Shown here: piece by piece, positions 13,415-24,080 of the stretch
How the letters are laid out: each line of letters starts with the position of its first letter
How positions within the stretch are numbered: the stretch's first letter is position 1
Source: Musa acuminata AAA Group
Lineage: Eukaryota; Streptophyta; Magnoliopsida; Zingiberales; Musaceae
Length of the DNA: 64,000 bases
Assembly (NCBI RefSeq): GCF_036884655.1
Contig: NC_088339.1
Coordinates: forward strand, 28,862,501-28,926,500
Reading direction: 5' to 3'
Position numbers and translations under genes: made by a program
The notes under the pieces: generated by a model
What the model was told of the DNA's origin: nothing
What the model saw: the letters and a program-made list of their open reading frames with translations, nothing else
The model's database searches: none

Positions 13415-16400
13415 AATAGTATAAAAAATATTAAAAGAAGGCGTACGTAGCCTCGACGACGTCGCCTTCTCCTCGTTGCCTCGTCTGCGACGTTCGGCGA
13501 ATAAGGCGGCAAAGATGGCGAAGGCTGCAGACGAAGAACGCGACGAAGGCCGCAGACGTCTCTGGCCTTCGGCAAGGAAGAAAGCCACAAAGTCGCAGAC
13601 GAGGCGATGAAGGAGACCGCCTCTTCTGCTGCTCTAATCATCGTCGGCTCCAGATCCTCCTCTTTACGACTCTTCTCATTGTTACCTCTCGTATCGGGAT
13701 CATCGAGAGAGGGCAACGTCGGATTGGGATTGAGAAAGGGCGTGGAAACAAGTTCATGCCGACGTTCTCCTGGTTCTCCCTCTTCTTCGAACGCCCTCTC
13801 CTTCTTCCTTCTTCGACGCTTCTCCCTCAGCTTCGTAGCAGCTAGGCCGCAGCTAGGCTGATACCGCCTAATAGCAGGCAGTAACGATCAAAATTTCGAT
13901 CGTTATCGCCCGAAACAGCCCCATATCGTCTGATACGGGACTATATCGAGCACCAGGCAATACGATTCGAAATCGCAAACCTTGATCTGTATGACAAACA
14001 CTTATGCATTATCGAAAAAGCAAAACAAGATGGAAAAAACAACTAATCCAAGCTTGATGACTTTAGTTAAGCATCTTATATCAAAACGAGAAACGAATCA
14101 GCAGCTTTACAAGAAGCTACAATTCCCTCTAGTGATGGCAATATATTATATTTCATTTCGATCAAGTAATCTATGTGCATGTATATATTCATGCATAAAT
14201 GCTACTCACAACATTTATGAGTCCTACTCAAGATTTGCATATTATCTGCAATACTTATGTTAGCCGTAATCTCAAGAATGGTGACCATGAGATATTGGAC
14301 TGACTACATCCCACCTCTTTATGAAGAACGAAAACTAATTGTGTAATCCCATCGCCTGACTACCCCTTAAATGCTATCCTCTGGTAGAACAAAATATTCT
14401 CTTATCACCTAATTCCAAAAAAGACAACAGTCTGTTTTCTCATAACCATATTGATACAAGGCATATTCAAGGAATTGAGTAAGATTAATGAAGATGTACA
14501 TTTCCTCAAAATAAAATGAGAAAAACATACATCTCAAGTCTACATATAAAAAAACCAATTGACATAAATGCTATGGTGCATACAGTCAATTAGCTTGATC
14601 CGATCATTTTATTCAACCCTTGCATTTCAGATACATTACAAAGAGAATTTCTCATAACCACTCATGACTACTACTTTTGATGATTCACCTAAATTTAACA
14701 AGAAATAAGATCTAGCTGCCACAAACAAGATTTAAAATCTCGGTCTAATACCCATTTCAATATCTTGCCGGACAAATATGATACCAGCATCTGGGCAGTA
14801 TATCAACTTGTACCATCTTGTATCACTAAGGAAAAATTAAAAAATTAAAAGAAAAACAGGTACCAAGCTATATGGTCAGAGACAGTTAATACCAGTCAAT
14901 ACACTCTGGACCAACTGGTACTTGAAAGTTGAAATTTGGCAGCAACAACAGCCAATTCTCTGCAACTTTTTGCAATAACTACCAAAAACCCTGATAAGAA
15001 ACCTCTCCAACTCCAAGACAGGAACATAGACCTCTAAATGTGCTTAAGTGACTAAAACCAGAATGTTGTCGTCGAATTTGCAATTGTATAAAACTGAGCA
15101 AGATAGCTTCACCTTCCATTAAGAGAGAAATCGAGATGTAAGAAAAATACAGGGGACAAACTTGCTAATGTTGTGAATTCCTATACATACTCCCAAAAAG
15201 TATGTTTACTCCCAAAAAGTATGTTGATGAGATGAAGATGAGAGAGTTGTCATGTAACATGTTGAGCTTATCATTTGGAATGATAAGTAGGAAGGATGGC
15301 ACTACATCAGAAACTCCTGGGTTGTGGCAAAGGTGAATAATTCAGTCAAGCAACAAATGCTTAAAAACTATTTAAGTTGGCCATGTAACACACATATCTA
15401 GAATGTAAACCCAAGAGAATGATACATACCAACTTGAACAACAAATATTATGAGCAAAGAATTAATTTTATTATCTTTTAACTATTCAAGCATGTTTCAA
15501 AAGATGGTTCTGAAAGTAAATAACTCCCTCCTTGGAAAAACAAAAGCAGAAAAAACAATCTTATTAAAAGTACCTCTGAACCTTGTTGATGATACTGCTG
15601 TGAGAAGCACCTTTAAAACTTGTAATATAGTACTGCAAAGTTCCATGTGTGTCAACAAAAAAATTAAAAGAAATCATATGAAAGATATATCTACATAATA
15701 GAAGCAAATTTAAAAAATTAACCACCTGTCAGATGAAGAGTTATCAACACAGCCACAGACCATATTGAGAATATCAGTAAATAGTGAAGCATTTTTACCA
15801 CCTTCCAGTCCAGGATCACCCTCTAAATGATCATAAGCTATAAGTTTCTGCCAACAGGCCAATTGAATCAGATGCATTCCTAGTACTATAAGCATCAGAG
15901 CATAATGGTCAAAATTTTCTGACAATAGCATGAGGAAAATGAAGTAGTCAAAGAAGAAACAAAAAGAAAATGACATGATAGTATGCAGTCCAATTACAGC
16001 ATTACCACTGTGAGTCAAATGTGGAGGACAGAATTTATCACAAACTAGCAGCATGTAGAGGAACATGCTGAGCTTTACATTATGTAAAGTTGTAAACAAA
16101 ACATAAAAAAGAGAAATGGCCAAGAACCAAGCTTCCTGTAATGCAGGCCCCAGTAAAAATCAACCCTATAGTTAAAAAAAGAAAAAAGACAAACTACTAC
16201 TTAATGTTTGTGATGGATGACCTTCACGAGCATTAGTTCATATTGCTTCCTCCAAGGAATCTTTATAGTCTCTGTAAAGGAGGTCTTTGACTCTTTATAG
16301 TTGCTTTTTAAGACAGCAATCTTTTGAAGTCCTAGGAATGTTGTTTGTCCAGGATTGGTATACCAGGTGTATTGCTATGTACCACCCCAGTATTTACCAG

Positions 16401-19400
16401 TCCAATTAGACACTGGTAAGAGTGCATATACTTTGGTACTAGTCGTATTCATTTTTTTTTTTTTTTTGCCATTTTTCATTGATACCAAGGGGTACATGTC
16501 GGTATACCATTTAGCATACCAGTAATGTATTGATCCAATAACCTCACAAAACCAGTATCGGATGGGCATTTAAATCCTTATTGGTTGTTAACCTCAGCTT
16601 GGTCCATCATGAGATACTAATGTTGATGATGATTGATGACAAGGTTATCTGAACCCTTGTCCAGTAACAACTGATGTCCAATGTTTAAGCGGATAACTAA
16701 GGAAAACTAAAAAAGAGGTTCATCATGTTCTTGCTACTCGAAGAACAGAAAAAAAATAGTTCCGAAAGAAACAAAAGGGATAAAAAATTAGAGGGAAGGA
16801 ACAATAACAAAACTAGATGAAATAAAGGAAAGATATGGAGTACAAAAAAGTGAATTAACAAGACAGGAAGGATGGTGGCCCTCTGGAATTATATTGATGA
16901 AGTAGTTCTGTGGCTGACACCACAAGTTAAGCCACAGTTAGGAGAATTGACATGGTTTACAGGGATAAACCAATAGAAGAATCTACCACTATTAATTTGT
17001 GCTTAAGCATTTTTGACTATGTAGTTCTAGCCCTATCAAGTTGGTCAGTTCTTCCGAAAGGCCAGATCATGACCAATTTTGCTAGAAAACCTTATAATTC
17101 TTTCATTAGAAGATCGATGCTCTAAATTTTGGCAACAGGGGATTCGACTTGCTGTCACAATGGCATGTGCAGGGATATTATGAGACATCGTGAGCAAATG
17201 GCAGGTGTACCTTCGGGAAGAAGAACACAAAAAGGCGAAAGAAATTGATATACCACTTGACAATCAACACTCTAACAATATATATCCACTGCTTGTTCTC
17301 ATCTTTTTCTCTTCACTTCTTCACAAGACCATAGTATTCTGATAGAGTGAAACCTTAGTCATTTGGGAAAAAAAGCCAATAAAATCCTATGAAAGCATGA
17401 ACCAGAACAAAGTGTCCGAGCTCAACATTCCTACAACCATTCCAACCAAGAAACAACTCTCTTTCCTCCCTCCACATGATTTTATTAGTCATTCCCTTGT
17501 TGGAATGAGATTTTCAGCAAACTATAATTTAGCTCAAAACTTGAACCTTCAGATGCATTTCAGGTTTTAAAACTTATTCGATCAAGAATAAGAACTATTT
17601 AAGTTCCATGTAACAATTTTTTTAAAGATGTCTACAGTTAATCTGAGATATTCAGATATTGCCTCTAGGATGGTTTGCTGCCATTTTGCTGAAGATCGTA
17701 TTGTGAGACTTAGATCTAAGTTCTTTTGCAATATTTTATAGAAGTCTTTACATAAGATGTTTCCCCATGCACATCAAAAAGTTACAGATTAGTCAAACAA
17801 ATTAAGTGATATATACTTAGGAGACAAGAAGTTATCAAACCTTTTTGCAACCTTTTTTTGCAAGAGCAACTGGCTTTGAATGCAGCAATCCAGTCATAAA
17901 GGTATAGATCAACAATTATAGGCATTGTGAACTAACAATTTAAAAAACCATAGCCCTTGTAACAGTATATTCACTGTCAAACAAAAAGACGATAAAAAGA
18001 AACTTCTGGAGTTGTGAATTGGTGCATTTCAATTTGTGCACTAGAGAGATAAGCACTTGCATGGAAAAAATGACTTATCAGCAGTAAGTCAGGTTAAAAT
18101 TATCAGGGATTGTCTTTTCGGGTACCAGACCCGTTATGGCAATTTGATGGAATGGTACATACCAGTCTGTAACAGTGTACTGACATATGGTACACCGGTG
18201 CATACTGGTGGTTTGGCGAGTAAGAAAAAGAGGAACAAGTGGAAGGGGTGGTGGAGGAACAGAGGAGGAAGTAAGAGGGAAGAAGAGGAAGAAGGAAAAG
18301 AAAGAAGAGAAGGAAAAGAGCAGCGGCAGCGGCGAGGCAATGACATCGTCAAAGCGGAAGCGACAGTGGCGACAGCGAGGCGGCGCCATCTTATGTGAGA
18401 AGAGGGCTAGCGTTTGTGATGACAAGGCAGCGGTATCGTACGTGATGGCAAAGCGACAGCGGCAGCAGTGGTGAAGCTGCAATGGCGAGGCGATGACATC
18501 TTATTCGACAAGAGAGCTCGCGTTCACGAACCATAATCTCTTTTCTTTTAACGCTGATTTGGATAGGGGCCCCACCATTTCTTTGAATTTTTTATTAATT
18601 TAATTGGATCGCCCAAAATGGGATGGTCCGCATATCGGACCACACCTGGACTAGTACATACGACCCGTACCGTACCATTTTGAGCGGTATAGCAAACATT
18701 GAAAATTAATGAGAATAACTAGTAGGGCATGCATTTTCAGACAACAAATACGACAGAGATTGATCACATAAGCATGTTCATCAATAACATAATAAATGCT
18801 ATTTCTAACCACACCATAGTCATTTTAGCAGTCAGATTCTAATGTGAGAAAGCAGTTCTCCATATCATCTAACGTAGACAAATCATTAGCAGAAACAAAA
18901 AATTAACTTCAAAATGAAAGATCATTCAACATAAAAGATCAAGAAAAGTAACATGTTTTTTTTTTCAAGCAAGATATGAAAAATAGATAAAAAGATATTT
19001 TACTACACCAGAAATGACCACAAAATCAAGTAATAAGAAATAGAACTCATAGGCACTAAACACACATACATGCATATGCATCAAGAAGCCAGCAACATAT
19101 GTTGAGCCAAATAATCATACTTGTTTCTGCAATAAATGTGTAACGTAACTTTGAGGAAAGAAAAGATACTGCATTTTTTAGTCAACGAGGGAAACATACA
19201 TGAAGACAGTCAAGGGCAGGCTCCAAAAGTTTTATATTCTTTGTCTCAAATGCAAGTCTCAGAGGCTTCAAAACAAGTTCAGCTTGGGCTGCATCTAAGG
19301 TGTGGCCAGCACTTGCTAAAGCTGCCATAATAGGTTCACTGGTCTCTTGGGACTTCCTGACGGTAACAACATCCTTTTCAACATCTGAAGCTGGAGCCTC

Positions 19401-22400
19401 CCCTTCTTTCGCTGATAAATCACCATCAGATCTGATGCTATGCAACAACAGTAGTTGGTTTAAGTTATGCAAAAATTTGGTGAAGCACATGAGTTGAAAA
19501 GGCATAATCAAACACTAAAGATTCACAACAAGACCCTTATGTGCTTGTTGATGCTAACACAGCCATGAAGGTATCATGAGAAACCAGGAACCTACTAAAA
19601 CTCATCAATAACTACTAGATAATTATTTATAGCAGGAACTGAGAGCAACCATGATCACAATATGCTACCGTAAAACCTAAAACACAAACAAATTAGTGAG
19701 AAACCTCTCATTCCCTGCCAAAGTTGCAGCATTGTTATGCTCATCAGAAGTCAACTCTTGCTTGGTCTCTTTCATGTTGTCTGAAAGTGGAAGGCAAAAT
19801 GAACATAGAAATTCTCAGCTCGTACTATAGTTTAAAGGTTTAAATAACAAAACCAACAAAAAAATATATTTTGTTAATAAATCACCACACTCAAACATAA
19901 CAATCAATTTATACATAACAAGTAACTAAAGCTAATCTATGCAAAACTTGACAACTGAACTTTGATAAATCTTTTAGATAAATAATGATAAAGAATGTCA
20001 ACAACAATAACAAACAAATCTCTAACTTACCAGCTCAGCTATGGATTAATTTATGCCATCTACTATATCCTTTATTAACCAATGAAGTATGGAACTATGG
20101 ATATAGATATAACACATTGAAATGACATGATACATATATATCGCCAAAGATAGAGCAATAAAAAATGTCATAACTGATCAAGATTGACAATTACTGATAG
20201 TATTAGAATACGTAGCTATATCTTGACAAATAATAATTATATAGAGTTTCCAACTATTCATCATAAATATTCTTACTTTTTTAATACGTAGCACTTGAAG
20301 ATATAGCGAAATTATGGTGAATGACATAAGACCATTATTCTAACTTCACAAAGCATATCTATCTCATTTGTAATTAAAAGCTCGACACCCGAGGAAACCA
20401 AAGTTCTTGCAAAAGGTGATGGAATTGGAGAGTTTCTTAATTATTCTTCCCTTCCCTCCCCACTCTTTCTCTCTCTCATACTCACTCTTTGTCCTCATCC
20501 TCATTCAGTGTACACGTTTATGGTGATGGTAGTAGCACTTGGCAGTGATGTTCTATCAATTCTCATTCTACTTGTAACTTTGGTCTTGTAATCTCTGACA
20601 TCCTTTTACTATGGTGCACTCAGTCACAATGTAACAAATGCACGAAGGTAACTTTGATCTTCTAATGCTCAGTCACTTGTAAATTTGGTCTTCTAATGCT
20701 TGAAGGTAAGGCAATCACAACATGTCAACAACTCATTGTGATAAAACAACTTTGTTGAATAGTCAATCATCTAAGGTTGAAAATTGGACTTCACCATTAA
20801 ATTATAATAGTCAAACAGAAGATTCAAGACATCCCAATGATAAATAACCATAGAATGACTGGTCATTGTGGAAACTTAATAAAGCGATCTAATCAAGACT
20901 GGAGTGTGAAAATTTAGATTAAATTCAATTTGAATGCAAGACCTTTTTTTAATTTAAGTCCGTAATAGGGCCATAGTCAATTCATTGTTTCCCATCAGTC
21001 TTTTTTTTTATCTTATAAAGTCCAGCATGATGTGATCAGAATAAATTTAACTAATAATTAGTTTCCAATCAATCCTAATTTCTGGGCTACTGATTGAATA
21101 TTGTTTAAATTCAAAGAATCCAGCAAGATACATTTCCTAAGAAAAAGAAAAGAAAAGGCCTTTTATGTTCAAAGAATTATGGCAAGATATGTTTCCTAGT
21201 CGAACAATTCTAAAAGGGCTGCTTTCTACGAGAACACTAACAACATATAATTTTCTGAGATCAAAACTCAATCTGGTTTATAAATGATTGTCACCGACTA
21301 TTTTTATTTAGGGTCTTTAAAAGTCAAATTGTTGTTCACTTCTCCTAGTATGTCCAATTCAATTTTAGACTATCCATCGATTTACTTAGCCCAGTGGCAC
21401 ATGCATAAAAATAATTTTCAGTTGGTTTAAGTCAGAGAAATGGTTTGAACCCATGGAATGATTCATTTAGATGATTGTTGGTCATTTTCATTAGCTCCTT
21501 CTTTATCTTTTCTCCAATTTCTCAACTCGTGCTCTTCGCTTATAACAACACCAACCACTTTCCTCAGATTTTTCTTTCAAGCTTAGCCTTATATGTCACT
21601 ACCCCTATGCATATGTATGAAAACACAAATTAGGGCATATTGATCCACCACATGTCCTGCAATATATCACATTCTCTCAGGGTAGTTTCATTGTAAACTA
21701 TATCTATAACATAAAACTGACAAAGATCGAGTACTAAAGAGTCATCTGCTGCTAGGAGGATTTCTACAGACAGGAAAAAGTGAAATAAAAATAAAAAAAT
21801 ATAGGAGGAATATAAATTAAAAAATAAATGGAGAAAAGTAGAAGTGTAAACAGACTGAACACGATCAAGTGAACTTTTGTTTATATTAGACTAAAAGTCT
21901 AAAACAAGCATATGTTTGCTTGGCTTAGCATGAGCCTGATAAGGTGTGTAAACTGAATGGATCAGGTTTGAATCAAATAAAATATCAAATTTGAGTTTGT
22001 AACAACCAAATAATTTTTCTGGTATTTCTTTTAATATCATTAACTTTAATCAAAACCATTCAATCCTCATCCTTTATGCATTTAACATCACATAGATCCA
22101 TAGTCTTTCTTTCATTTCTTTACCAAGTCAAAGGTGTTTACTCTCCATCTTCAGTATTTATGATATTGTAAAACTGCCATAAGCATTCATCTAACTGATA
22201 GTTTTTTTATTCTTCTGTTCTAGCCACTTTTTATCACTAATGTAAAGTTCCCCAAGTTTCATATAATATCCTCCTTTGCCTTTGACTAGCTCCCAATGCT
22301 CTACATTGACTGCAAAATCACCTCCAAGACATCCTACAATACCTTTGGATTCTTCAAGACTTCCTTTTGCCAGAATTTTTATATTGCATTAATTTTCTTT

Positions 22401-22852
22401 TCAAATTCCATCGATGCTTCCTTTTCCTTAAACATGTGGTGTGATCTATCTTGCCTAGTCAGTCTTCCTCATTTATTGAATTCACAAGCCTCGCTCAATA
22501 TTCTATATATTTAGCAACAGTACATTACTCAAACGATCAACTTGTTGGAGATGGGTTCTTTTCCGATGCAAATTCAAGAAAACATTTCCGGTACTAAAGG
22601 AAAGACAAATCAGGACACCAAGTAATAGCTTCGAAATAATGCAATGTTGCTTCGCAGAAGGAAGAACTATCAAAGAAATAAATGAAAAGCAAAATCTACA
22701 AACTCGAGATCTAAAGGCAAGATGTTAGGGTTGCACCAACCTAGACAAGTCTGCACGGAACTCTGCAGGGCTGGGTACTTCTTCCCCGCGCACTCCTTGA
22801 GCATGGCGTCCAAAGAGCGAATGATGAACCCTGCCGCGGCGGCGCCCGCCAT
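1..22852 (-). CDS. BIG5: ARF guanine-nucleotide exchange factor, BIG5/BEN1/MIN7 type, 3' end outside the window
   Basis: The protein activates ARF GTPases by GDP/GTP exchange at the trans-Golgi network/early endosome. Arabidopsis BIG5 (BEN1, MIN7) acts in early endosomal sorting and immunity and is a target of the bacterial effector HopM1. Exons 5' to 3': 22852-22741, 19780-19705, 19437-19200, 15847-15726, 15632-15574, 12994-12937, 12855-12771, 12688-12488, 12374-12316, 12231-12165, 12085-12017, 11864-11742, 11569-11516, 11414-11326, 11135-11039, 10951-10853, 10740-10537, 10428-10318, 10251-10067, 9966-9340, 9198-8781, 8314-8075, 7959-7836, 7752-7604, 5954-5598, 5389-5223, 5134-4857, 4680-4517, 3004-2885, 2796-2660, 2577-2250. 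They join in frame to 1739 residues. In order: an N-terminal DCB region, the HUS box NYDCD at residues 489-493, a Sec7 domain at about 605-795, then HDS repeats. The start is the ATG at 22852 ([20 protein letters not shown]); an in-frame GTG lies 15 bases upstream. The N-terminus, [20 protein letters not shown] and the C-terminal half match BIG5 rather than BIG1-4. The tail of about 50 residues is missing. Confidence 0.93.
5955..7603 (-). other. BIG5-type gene intron 24
   Basis: This 1.65 kb intron separates the exon ending [10 protein letters not shown] from the one starting GFIPGG. It is AT-rich. No coding exon, tRNA or recognisable repeat was found. Confidence 0.7.
9340..10428 (-). other. 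Sec7 catalytic domain exons of the BIG5-type gene
   Basis: Three exons (10428-10318, 10251-10067 and the start of 9966-9340) encode the Sec7 nucleotide-exchange domain. The conserved [12 protein letters not shown] motif carries the glutamate finger, at about residue 689, which inserts into the ARF nucleotide site. The second signature, [13 protein letters not shown], has Met at about residue 727 (codon 9896-9894). In the ARF-GEF GNOM the equivalent Met is linked to brefeldin A sensitivity, and Leu there gives resistance. The domain looks intact, with no stops or missing catalytic residues. Confidence 0.9.
13300..13980. mobile_element. GTAC-rich non-autonomous element with imperfect terminal inverted similarity
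   Basis: The left edge carries words such as ATATCGTACCAGTATATCGA. The right edge, read on the opposite strand, has TTTCGAATCGTATTGCCTGG followed by CGATATAGTCCCGTATCAG, so the ends are imperfect inverted repeats. The interior is GC-rich and low in complexity, unlike the surrounding AT-rich intron, and holds a long TA repeat. No transposase is encoded. It resembles short elements I associate with Musa genomes; the family name is unknown to me. Confidence 0.5.
13359..13411. repeat. (TA)n microsatellite
   Basis: An almost pure TA dinucleotide run of about 50 bases lies inside the GTAC-rich element. It creates artificial Tyr/Ile open frames on both strands. It is likely length-variable. Confidence 0.9.
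14755..14935. repeat. Degenerate GTAC-rich element copy
   Basis: The stretch repeats the words GATACCAGC, CAGTATATCAACTTGTACC, CAGGTACC and AACTGGTACTTG, in the style of the elements at 13300, 16345 and 18115. It is too diverged to set borders. Confidence 0.35.
16345..16565. repeat. Degenerate GTAC-rich element copy
   Basis: The left part reads TTGGTATACCAGGTGTATTG and the right part GGTATACCATTTAGCATACC. A T-run and GATACCAAGGGGTACATG lie between them. The inverted GTATACC words suggest a small hairpin-type non-autonomous element inside the ARF-GEF intron. Confidence 0.4.
18115..18700. mobile_element. GTAC-rich non-autonomous element
   Basis: The borders are rich in GGTAC words. The left side has GGTACATACCAGTCTGTAAC and GGTACACCGGTG; the right side has CGGACCACACCTGGACTAG and CCCGTACCGTACC. 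A purine-rich, GC-rich core sits between them. Composition differs sharply from the surrounding intron. Open frames in the core (18057-18482, both strands) are Arg/Glu/Lys or Ser/Phe/Leu runs and not genes. Confidence 0.5.
19781..22740 (-). other. BIG5-type gene intron 1
   Basis: This 2.96 kb first intron splits the codon after QTCL. It is AT-rich; no coding exon or repeat border was found. Large first introns of plant genes often carry regulatory sequence, but none is recognised here. Confidence 0.75.
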
Positions 22853-22982
22853 GACGAAGAATGTCACAGAGATCCACCCCGACGACCCCCTTCAGAGCTC
22901 GATCCCGGAGTGCAAGGCCAAAAAAGTCCTCCAGATCTACGAATTAGACGAGAATTCGATCGGAGAAAATAGAAAGCATTGG

Positions 22983-23050
22983 ACGATCCCAGAGGAGAAT
23001 TGACAGATTGGAAGGAGGAGAAGAGAGAGGGGAGAGGAGAGGAGATCTGA
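22983..23050 (-). promoter_or_regulatory. Pyrimidine-rich leader of the BIG5-type gene
   Basis: On the minus strand this is a CT-rich tract (CTCCTCTCCTCTCCCCTCTC and similar), about 130-200 bases before the start codon. Pyrimidine patches of this kind are common at plant core promoters and 5' leaders. The transcription start itself cannot be placed. Confidence 0.4.
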
Positions 23051-23180
23051 CCGCCGGAAGGGCAATGGCCTCCAGGGCGAAGGCCTTTTGCGGAAGCGCC
23101 CACGGTCGCAGGTAGAAGGGGCCCGAGTCTTACGATGAATATTTATATCCAGCATCTCCATCTATCACATGGGGCCCAGA

Positions 23181-23208
23181 CACGTGTTTGGCACGTCCAC
23201 GTCACGTG
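23181..23208. promoter_or_regulatory. Cluster of four ACGT cores including two G-boxes
   Basis: Two perfect CACGTG G-boxes lie at 23181-23186 and 23203-23208. Two further ACGT cores lie between them (23193-23196 and 23199-23202), and a GGGCCC site precedes them at 23172-23177. ACGT cores bind bZIP and bHLH factors in plants, and coupled copies are typical of ABA- and light-responsive promoters. The cluster is about 330 bases upstream of the ARF-GEF start and 870 upstream of the MGGC gene. Function is inferred from motif only. Confidence 0.5.
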
Positions 23209-24080
23209 AACTCACAATTGCTTGATTCGAAGCACTCCAATTCAGGTGCTCAATGGGTCAAGTTTGGGTTTACCTCCTAAACCCAATTAATTTGGCAACG
23301 ATATTTAAATTACAACATAACCACTTGTCACTTATGTTTTCCTAGTTAGAAAGTTAAGATATATCATTGAATTACCAATATACAATTAGAAAAATTCAAG
23401 ATCGAAAGTATCAGTTAAGGAAATGTGATAATTAGTCTTAACCAAAATGTGATGATATTATTTTTTATATCCTCGTATAATTTATTTTTTTTTAAATGGT
23501 GCGAAATACTAAAAAACTTCGATGTCATCTTCGTCATCTGATCATCACATACGTTAGTTGATACCGTTATCATTAATCGATCTGATCATCATAAACTTCA
23601 CTGCTGCGGCTGCCGGCGATGCGGTACACTTAAACAGCCTTCGTCCCTGCCGCTGTGAAGTACTCCGAGGCAGTCACGAATCATGCAATGCCCGTTGGAT
23701 AGTTGCCCTATTGTTACATAAGATATTTTTTATCGATTAATATAACCATTATGAAACTGTTTAAGCTCTTAAAATTACTGGTCATCTAATTTTAATATTT
23801 ACATCTCCCTCCCGTCTCTCTCCATCTTCTTCTTCGGGTCATTGACGGTAGTTTTCTTTTTTCCCCCAAATGCCATCTGCCACTGGAGCGTACTACTGTC
23901 AACCACTACTCACTCAGCCACTGATTAGCGCAAAAATAATAAAAAGGAAGAAAGAGAGCACAATAAAGAACGGTGTTAGCTTACCGGTGGTGGAAGTCCG
24001 AGTGCCGAGGATCCCATTCCCATCCAAAAATCTGATAGCTATCTGTGGCCGAGGAGGGATGTCGCTGTAGCTGGAGGAGG

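Larger units (their letters stand above)
12995..15573 (-). other. BIG5-type gene intron 5, carrying repeats
   Basis: This 2.6 kb intron interrupts the codon before [15 protein letters not shown]. It holds a (TA)n tract, a GC-rich insertion at about 13300-13980 and a weaker GTAC-rich copy at about 14755-14935. The open frames inside it are arginine- and serine-rich by composition and are not supported as exons. Confidence 0.75.
15848..19199 (-). other. BIG5-type gene intron 3, carrying two repeat copies
   Basis: This 3.35 kb intron lies between the exon ending ALDCLH and the one starting [16 protein letters not shown]. Both flanking borders fit and the phase is 0. It carries GTAC-rich elements at about 16345-16565 and 18115-18700. 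The rest is AT-rich with no coding signal. Confidence 0.8.
22853..24080. other. Divergent intergenic region, BIG5-type gene / MGGC gene
   Basis: The 1.2 kb region separates two head-to-head start codons and must hold both promoters. It contains a CT-rich leader on the minus strand, an ACGT cluster at 23181-23208, and a CT-rich patch at about 23807-23838 on the MGGC side. The middle is AT-rich. No gene was found. Confidence 0.7.

Noticed and set aside
13264..13716. 150-residue minus-strand frame and its plus-strand partners
   Set aside because: They are formed by a TA microsatellite and the GC-rich core of a GTAC-rich element inside an intron.
18057..18482. Arg/Glu-rich and Ser/Phe-rich frames on both strands
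   Set aside because: They lie in the purine-rich core of a repeat element in an ARF-GEF intron and have low complexity.
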